Made by a program: the position numbers and the translations under genes. Below, piece by piece: positions 6,255 through 10,215 of a stretch of 10,215 bases of DNA. Under the pieces are notes generated by a model. That model did no database searches and had not been told where the DNA came from. It was given only the letters and a program-made list of their open reading frames with translations. The stretch's first letter is position 1. Every line of letters begins with the position of its first letter. Source of the stretch: JAZSQT01 sp045538075 (GTDB taxonomy: Bacteria > Chrysiogenota > Deferribacteres > Deferribacterales > Mucispirillaceae); contig JAZSQT010000119.1 of assembly GCA_045538075.1 (NCBI GenBank), positions 1-10,215 on the forward strand. The letters are read 5' to 3'.

Positions 6255-6266
6255 ATGGAGAAATTT

Positions 6267-8186
6267 ATGAATATATTATTACCAGATGGAAATACATTAG
6301 AATTAGAAAATGGTGCAACTCTTTTAGATGCAGCAAATACTATTTCAAGAAATTTAGGAAAAAAAGCTATAGCCGGCACTATTAACGACACTACAGTAGA
6401 TTTGGCAACAACTTTAAGGGACGGAGATAAAATTAAAATTATTACTGATAGTGATAGTGAGGGTTTAGAGATTATCCGTCATTCTACAGCTCACCTTATG
6501 GCACAGGCAGTTTTAAGGCTTTTTCCAGAAACTAAAGTTACTATTGGCCCTGTTGTAGAAAATGGATTTTATTACGATTTTGATAGAGATACTCCTTTTA
6601 CTCCGGAAGATTTAGAAAAAATAGAAAAAGAAATGGCTAAAATTTCTCAAGAAAATATACAAGTATATAGGTCTGAAATTTCATCAAAAGATGCTATAGA
6701 AAGATTTACGAAAGAAAATGAGCCATATAAATGCGAAATTATCACAGATTTAGGCGTAGAGACTGTTTCGCTATATAGTCAAGGTGATTTTACAGACCTT
6801 TGTAGAGGTCCTCACGTGCCAGCTACTAACAAGTTGAAACATTTTAAGCTATTATCAGTTGCTGGAGCTTACTGGCGAGGTGATGAAAAAAATAAACAAC
6901 TTCAGCGAATTTATGGCACAGCTTGGGCTACAAAAAAAGAGCTTGATGACTATTTAAACATGCTTGCTGAAGCAAAAAAGAGAGACCATAGGCGACTTGG
7001 CAAACAACTTAAACTTTTTACTGTTGAAGAAGAAGCTGGGGCTGGCTTTCCAATTTATCTTCCTCGTGGTGGTATGTTAAGAGCTACATTAGAGCAATTT
7101 GAAAGAGCAGAACATATTAAAAGAGGTTACGAGATTGTATATGGTCCATCAATCTTAAAGAAAGATTTGTGGGTATGTTCTGGTCATTACGATAATTATA
7201 AAGAAAATATGTATTTTACAGAAGTTGATGATATAGAATTTGGCATTAAACCAATGAATTGTCTTTCTCATATTCTTGTTTACAAATCAGAACTTCGTAG
7301 TTATAGAGATTTGCCTCAAAGATATTTTGAGCTTGGAACAGTTCATCGTCATGAAAAATCTGGTGTTTTACATGGATTAATGCGAGTTAGAGCATTTACT
7401 CAAGATGATGCCCATATTTTTTGTCGTCCAGACCAGCTTTTAAGCGAAATAGGTAATATTTTAGATTTCGTAAAAGATGTTATGGATATGTTTGGATTTG
7501 AATTCATTCACACTGTTTCTACTAAACCAGAAGAAAAATATATCGGTAGTGATGAAATTTGGGATACAGCAACTAAGGCATTAATAGATGCTCTTAATGC
7601 AAAAGGTCTTGAATATACTATAAATGAGGGTGATGGAGCTTTTTACGGTCCAAAAATTGACATAAAATTAAAAGACGCTATTGGTAGATTATGGCAATGT
7701 GCTACTATTCAATGCGATTTTAATTTACCAGAAAGGTTTGACTTAAACTATATAGGCGATGATGGAGAAAAACATCGTCCAGTAATGCTACATCGTGTTA
7801 TTTTAGGTTCAGTAGATAGATTTTTAGGAGTTTTAATTGAACATTTTGCTGGAGCTTTTCCTTTTTGGATTGCACCAGTCCAAATTAAAATTATGAATAT
7901 TACTGATGATGCAGCAGATTATGCTAATGAGATTGCAGATAATTTGCGTATGGCAGGTTTTAGAGTAGAAAAAGATTTACGAAACGAAAAAATTGGCTTT
8001 AAAATACGTGAAGCTCAATTAGAAAAAATACCTCATATGATAGTATTAGGTAAGAATGAAGCAGAAACGAAAACAATTTCTGTTAGGTTAAGAAATGGTG
8101 AGAATAAAAATAGTCTTGATTTTTCTCACTATATTAGTGTAATAAATTCAATTACGGCAGAAAAATCGTTAGATTTGTGGAGGTGA
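6267..8186 (+). CDS. thrS: Threonyl-tRNA synthetase
   Basis: This class II synthetase attaches threonine to tRNA-Thr and clears mischarged serine in its editing domain. Domains over 639 residues: TGS (1-60, starting MNILLPDGNTLEL), editing domain (about 65-225) with HSTAH (72-76) and CRGPH (C179, H183), catalytic core (about 240-535), and anticodon-binding domain (about 540-639, ending near PHMIVLGKNE). The catalytic zinc ligands are C332 (MNCLSH), H383 (DDAHIFC) and H509 (HRPVMLHR). Motif 2 is in RYFELGTVHRHEKSG, motif 3 in GSVDRFLGVLIEH. E. coli ThrS has 642 residues. I place the start at ATG 6267 because GGAG (6257-6260) lies six bases upstream; an in-frame ATG at 6255 would overlap that site and add four non-family residues. 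The stop codon is part of the infC ribosome site, so infC is coupled to it. Confidence 0.97.
   Translation: MNILLPDGNTLELENGATLLDAANTISRNLGKKAIAGTINDTTVDLATTLRDGDKIKIITDSDSEGLEIIRHSTAHLMAQAVLRLFPETKVTIGPVVENGFYYDFDRDTPFTPEDLEKIEKEMAKISQENIQVYRSEISSKDAIERFTKENEPYKCEIITDLGVETVSLYSQGDFTDLCRGPHVPATNKLKHFKLLSVAGAYWRGDEKNKQLQRIYGTAWATKKELDDYLNMLAEAKKRDHRRLGKQLKLFTVEEEAGAGFPIYLPRGGMLRATLEQFERAEHIKRGYEIVYGPSILKKDLWVCSGHYDNYKENMYFTEVDDIEFGIKPMNCLSHILVYKSELRSYRDLPQRYFELGTVHRHEKSGVLHGLMRVRAFTQDDAHIFCRPDQLLSEIGNILDFVKDVMDMFGFEFIHTVSTKPEEKYIGSDEIWDTATKALIDALNAKGLEYTINEGDGAFYGPKIDIKLKDAIGRLWQCATIQCDFNLPERFDLNYIGDDGEKHRPVMLHRVILGSVDRFLGVLIEHFAGAFPFWIAPVQIKIMNITDDAADYANEIADNLRMAGFRVEKDLRNEKIGFKIREAQLEKIPHMIVLGKNEAETKTISVRLRNGENKNSLDFSHYISVINSITAEKSLDLWR
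8179..8186 (+). promoter_or_regulatory. infC ribosome binding site overlapping the thrS stop codon
   Basis: GGAGGTGA is fully complementary to the usual 16S rRNA 3' end and spans the last thrS codons (TGG AGG TGA). Six bases separate GGAGG from the AUA at 8190. This site decides the infC start, because no canonical start codon stands within reach. Confidence 0.9.
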
Positions 8187-8189
8187 GAT

Positions 8190-8726
8190 ATACCGCCGAC
8201 TAAAGATTCAGACAAAGAACGTGTAAACGAAGAAATTACGGCTTCAGAAATTAGAGCTATTCTTGATGACGGCACTACATTAGGTGTTGTTACTGTTAGT
8301 GAGGCTTTAAGGGTTGCCGCAGAAAAAGGGCTTGACCTTGTTGAAGTTGCTCCACAGGCAAAACCACCAGTTTGTCGCATAATGGATTACAGCAAGTATA
8401 AGTTTGAAAAAAACAAGAAAGAGAAAGAAGCTCGCAAAAAACAACGTCAACATCAAGTAGATGTTAAAGAGATTAAATTTCGCCCTCGCACGGAAGAACA
8501 TGATTATAATGTTAAGTTAAAACACATTAGGCGTTTTCTTGAAGATGGCGATAAAGTTAAAATCGTTATTAGGTATAGAGGCCGTGAAATGATGTTCCAA
8601 AATGCTGGGATTGAAATACTTAATAAAGTGTTATCAGATATTGATGACATTGGTATTATGGAAAAAAAACCAGAAGTAATGGGAAAACAACAAACAATGG
8701 TTGTTGCCCCTAAAGGAAAGAATTAA
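8190..8726 (+). CDS. infC: Translation initiation factor IF-3, with AUA start codon
   Basis: IF3 binds the 30S subunit, prevents premature 50S joining and rejects non-canonical start codons. The full frame gives 178 residues (E. coli 180). The N-terminal domain contains RVNEEITASEIRAI (11-24), LGVVTVSEALRVAAEKGLDL (31-50) and VEVAPQAKPPVCRIMDYSKY (51-70). A lysine-rich linker (72-87) follows, then the C-terminal domain with VKEIKFRPRTEEHDY (92-106), FLEDGDKVKIVIRYRGREM (116-134) and the end TMVVAPKGKN. Between the upstream in-frame stop (8184-8186) and the internal ATG at 8382 there is no ATG, GTG, TTG or CTG codon in this frame. Starting at 8382 would delete the N-terminal domain. The AUA at 8190, six bases after GGAGG, is the only well-placed start. 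Rare starts (AUU in E. coli) are a hallmark of infC and allow IF3 to repress its own translation; the same control is inferred here. Confidence 0.94.
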   Translation: MPPTKDSDKERVNEEITASEIRAILDDGTTLGVVTVSEALRVAAEKGLDLVEVAPQAKPPVCRIMDYSKYKFEKNKKEKEARKKQRQHQVDVKEIKFRPRTEEHDYNVKLKHIRRFLEDGDKVKIVIRYRGREMMFQNAGIEILNKVLSDIDDIGIMEKKPEVMGKQQTMVVAPKGKN

Positions 8727-8736
8727 CAAACATTTA

Positions 8737-8773
8737 ACAGGCTTATAATAAAAGTCTGTATTATTATAAGGAG
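8737..8773 (+). promoter_or_regulatory. Candidate translational switch in the rpmI leader (two exclusive hairpins over the ribosome site)
   Basis: Structure A: ACAGGCTT (8737-8744) with AAGTCTGT (8752-8759), eight pairs including one G-U, loop of seven. Structure B: CTTATAATAA (8742-8751) with TTATTATAAG (8761-8770), ten perfect pairs, loop of nine. They share 8742-8744 and 8751-8759, so they cannot coexist. B takes in 8768-8770, the first bases of the AAGGAG ribosome site of rpmI (8768-8773), while A leaves it free. In E. coli, L20 represses rpmI-rplT by binding structured RNA upstream of rpmI. A similar role is inferred here; the sequence alone does not show a ligand. Confidence 0.5.
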
Positions 8774-8779
8774 TTGTTG

Positions 8780-8983
8780 ATGGCTGCACACAAAGTGAAA
8801 ACCCACAAGGGTGCTAAAAAACGCTTTAAAATTAGTAGCACTGGCAAACTTATTTTTCAAAAACAAGGAAAACGCCACATATTGACTACTAAAAACAGAA
8901 AGCGTAAACGTCAGCTTAAAGAAACAGGTGTTATTACTGGCACTGTTGCTGCTAACGTTCGCAGAATTTTGCCCTATTCTTAA
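8780..8983 (+). CDS. rpmI: 50S ribosomal protein L35
   Basis: L35 is a small basic protein of the large ribosomal subunit. The 67 residues (E. coli 65) show the family pattern: KVKTHKGAKKRFK near the start (5-17), STGKLIFQKQGKRHIL (20-35), TKNRKRKRQL (37-46) and the typical end NVRRILPYS. The ATG at 8780 is chosen because AAGGAG ends six bases before it; two in-frame TTG codons just upstream (8774, 8777) lie in the spacer and would add non-family residues. It lies 53 bases after infC and about 100 before rplT, the standard infC-rpmI-rplT order. Its ribosome site sits at the edge of a hairpin, so its translation is probably regulated, with rplT following on the same mRNA. Confidence 0.96.
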   Translation: MAAHKVKTHKGAKKRFKISSTGKLIFQKQGKRHILTTKNRKRKRQLKETGVITGTVAANVRRILPYS

Positions 8984-9030
8984 ATTTATTTTGGGCAAGG
9001 CTATGATTACGGCTTTTTTTGGCCGCCGTA
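8967..9030 (+). promoter_or_regulatory. Two hairpins at the rpmI-rplT junction
   Basis: First hairpin: TTGCCC (8969-8974, in the last rpmI codons) pairs with GGGCAA (8993-8998), extendable by two G-U pairs, with the rpmI stop codon in its 18-base loop. Second hairpin: TACGGC (9008-9013) pairs with GCCGTA (9025-9030) around an 11-base loop that itself contains seven Ts and GGCC. Neither is followed by a T-run placed for termination. They may be processing, stability or protein-binding sites that set the L35:L20 ratio; this is inference. Confidence 0.4.
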
Positions 9031-9081
9031 TATCAAGTTTTAAAAAAAATTAACCTATTATGGTTTATCAAGGAGGAAAAA

Positions 9082-9429
9082 GTGCCGAGAGCTAAAGGTG
9101 GTTATAAAACCAGAAGAAGAAGAAACAAAATCCTTGCATTTGCAAAAGGATTTAGAGGTAGAAATAGGACGGTCTATAATATTGCTCGTCCAAGAGTTGA
9201 AAAAGCATTATGTTATGCTTATAGAGACAGACGTAGAAAGAAAAGAGATATGCGTAGGTTATGGATTACTCGTGTATCTGCAGCAGCTAAATTAAACAAC
9301 ACTTCATATAGCAAACTTATGGGCAATCTTAAAAAGCACGGTATTGAGCTTAATAGAAAATCCCTTTCAGAAATGGCAATTAACTCGCCAAAGGCATTTT
9401 CTGAATTAGTTGCAAAAGTTACAAAGTAA
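9082..9429 (+). CDS. rplT: 50S ribosomal protein L20
   Basis: L20 binds 23S rRNA early in large-subunit assembly and in several bacteria represses its own operon. The 115 residues (typical 117-119) begin PRAKGGYKTRRRRNKILAFA and contain AKGFRGRNRTVYNIARPRVE (21-40), the signature YAYRDRRRKKRDMRRLWI (45-62), RVSAAAKLNN (64-73) and LNRKSLSEMAINSPKAFSELV (90-110). The start is GTG, placed five bases after AGGAGG (9071-9076). An in-frame upstream extension is open but unrelated to the family and overlaps the junction hairpins, so it is rejected. The gene closes the block; pheS and pheT, which often follow rplT elsewhere, are absent, and a terminator comes directly after the stop codon. Confidence 0.97.
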   Translation: MPRAKGGYKTRRRRNKILAFAKGFRGRNRTVYNIARPRVEKALCYAYRDRRRKKRDMRRLWITRVSAAAKLNNTSYSKLMGNLKKHGIELNRKSLSEMAINSPKAFSELVAKVTK

Positions 9430-9432
9430 AAT

Positions 9433-9461
9433 AAAAGCTGGGTTAAACCCAGCTTTTTTTT
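9433..9461. terminator. Strong intrinsic terminator, probably bidirectional
   Basis: AAAAGCTGGGT (9433-9443) and ACCCAGCTTTT (9447-9457) form an 11-bp perfect stem with a TAA loop, and eight Ts run through 9454-9461. It begins three bases after the rplT stop. On the opposite strand the stem is followed by TTTTATTTTA, and the converging lipoprotein gene stops five bases away, so it can serve both units. Confidence 0.95.
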
Positions 9462-9466
9462 ATTTC

Positions 9467-10210
9467 TTATAAAAAAGTTTTTGCTCCGATATATACTTTT
9501 TTCCAATATTTATTATCTAATTTTTCTGTTCTAACTTTTGTTCCTTTTCTTGGAGCGTGTATAAATTTGTTATTACCCATATATATACCTACATGACTAA
9601 CACGTTTTTTATTTTTGCCAGTAGCAAAAAAAACTAAATCACCTTTTTTTAATTGGCTTTTCTTAATAGCTTTGCCTTTAGTATATTGGTCTCTTGAAAC
9701 TCGTGGAAGTGTAATCCCATTCAAACGATATACTGCTCTAGTTAGACCACTACAATCTATTCCAGATTTGCTATTACCACCCCAAGCGTAAGGCACTCCC
9801 ATATAAGTTGATGCAGTTTTAACTATCTGATTGCGAACGTAATTTTCGCCTTTTGTTTGTTTTTTTGCATAAGAGTAACTTTCTGGAGTAACGACAAAAA
9901 ATTTATCAATAATACCTTTTTTTTGTAGCCTATTACCATCTTTCTTTGCTTTTTCTAATGATGAATAATGACCGAAACGCACTTTATAAAAACCGTCATC
10001 ATTATACATGAAAGCATCAACACCTTGTGCATTGAGTTTATCAACTAACCTACCAGCATTTTCCATATTTTTAAAGGCTCCAACTTGAATATTGTAACCT
10101 TCTCTTTGAATATGATTAGTATTTGCTTTAGATTTTGAAGCACAACCATTAATAAATAAGACAATAATAAAAACTGTAAAAAAATTAAGAATTTTTCTTT
10201 TATTTAACAT
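9467..10210 (-). CDS. SPOR-domain NlpC/P60 cell-wall peptidase lipoprotein
   Basis: This is a predicted lipoprotein hydrolase that cuts peptide stems of peptidoglycan, probably anchored in the outer or inner membrane facing the periplasm. Of 247 residues, 1-22 form a lipoprotein signal (basic start MLNKRK, hydrophobic 10-20, lipobox INGC with C23). Residues 38-108 form a SPOR domain (GYNIQVGAFKNMENAGRLVD, then GFYKVRFGHYSSLEKAK), which in other proteins binds denuded septal glycan. Residues 125-247 are NlpC/P60, with catalytic C153 in GIDCSGLTRAVY, H206 in SHVGIY and H218 in FIHAP as the likely third residue. All active-site residues are present. The SPOR-peptidase pairing suggests action at the division site (inference). 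The ATG at 10210 fits the signal peptide, but its ribosome site and promoter lie beyond the right edge. It converges on rplT. Confidence 0.93.
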   Translation of the reverse strand: MLNKRKILNFFTVFIIVLFINGCASKSKANTNHIQREGYNIQVGAFKNMENAGRLVDKLNAQGVDAFMYNDDGFYKVRFGHYSSLEKAKKDGNRLQKKGIIDKFFVVTPESYSYAKKQTKGENYVRNQIVKTASTYMGVPYAWGGNSKSGIDCSGLTRAVYRLNGITLPRVSRDQYTKGKAIKKSQLKKGDLVFFATGKNKKRVSHVGIYMGNNKFIHAPRKGTKVRTEKLDNKYWKKVYIGAKTFL

Positions 10211-10215
10211 ACATT

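Noticed and set aside
6255..6266. thrS starting at ATG 6255
   Set aside because: That ATG overlaps the GGAG that serves the ATG at 6267, has no ribosome site of its own, and adds MEKF ahead of the normal TGS-domain start.
6219..6266. T-box or tRNA-Thr-like operator controlling thrS
   Set aside because: The 48-base gap is too short for a T-box, contains no T-box sequence, and the single 5-bp hairpin has no ACC/UGG-type specifier or anticodon-like loop.
8129..8501. Leftward open frames opposite thrS/infC
   Set aside because: They are antisense to secure family matches, have no ribosome sites or recognisable domains, and overlap each other.
8382..8726. infC starting at the ATG at 8382
   Set aside because: This would remove the entire conserved N-terminal domain of IF3 and place the start inside the RIMDY motif; the upstream frame encodes a full family match with a strong ribosome site.
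9019..9081. N-terminal extension of L20 from the in-frame alternative start
   Set aside because: The extension has no L20 similarity and includes the ribosome site and hairpin region; GTG 9082 follows AGGAGG and yields the family N-terminus PRAKGGYKTR.

Overview
The window is AT-rich chromosomal DNA packed with housekeeping genes. Two lipoproteins, one of them with a SPOR domain plus an NlpC/P60 peptidase, suggest a Gram-negative-type envelope. The order tRNA-Val / thrS / infC / rpmI / rplT occurs in several deltaproteobacteria-like and Deferribacterota lineages as far as I recall. A low-GC Deferribacterota member (Mucispirillum-like) is my best guess, but it is only a guess: nothing in the window proves the taxon.

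Layout. Positions 1-3529 hold a leftward block: a CNNM/CorC-type CBS protein, era, mgsA and a major-facilitator transporter cut by the left edge. The CBS gene and era overlap by 8 bases, and mgsA and the transporter are 10 bases apart. Positions 3530-4297 are non-coding. They hold three tandem copies of a ~131 bp palindrome-rich repeat whose core resembles the widespread 'GTCATTGCGAG...GAAGCAATCC' dispersed repeats. Next come leftward aroC and a small coupled lipoprotein gene (4298-5745). At 5746-5833 a compact divergent promoter region separates aroC from a rightward 87-residue membrane protein that appears to be leaderless. Positions 6101-9461 form a rightward translation block: a strong promoter, tRNA-Val(GAC), thrS, infC, rpmI and rplT, closed by a strong terminator that probably works in both directions. 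A converging leftward SPOR-NlpC/P60 lipoprotein gene fills the right end.

How the genes work together. The translation block makes threonyl-tRNA synthetase, initiation factor IF3 and ribosomal proteins L35 and L20. Its control sites are the most interesting part of the window. infC has no ATG/GTG/TTG/CTG start in a usable position and appears to begin at AUA, seven bases after a GGAGG sitting on the thrS stop codon; this fits the known IF3 autoregulation through non-canonical starts. The rpmI ribosome binding site lies at the edge of one of two mutually exclusive hairpins, a candidate L20-responsive switch. The leftward genes serve ribosome maturation (Era), the methylglyoxal bypass (MgsA) and chorismate synthesis (AroC). 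I see no phage, CRISPR, transposase or defence genes.
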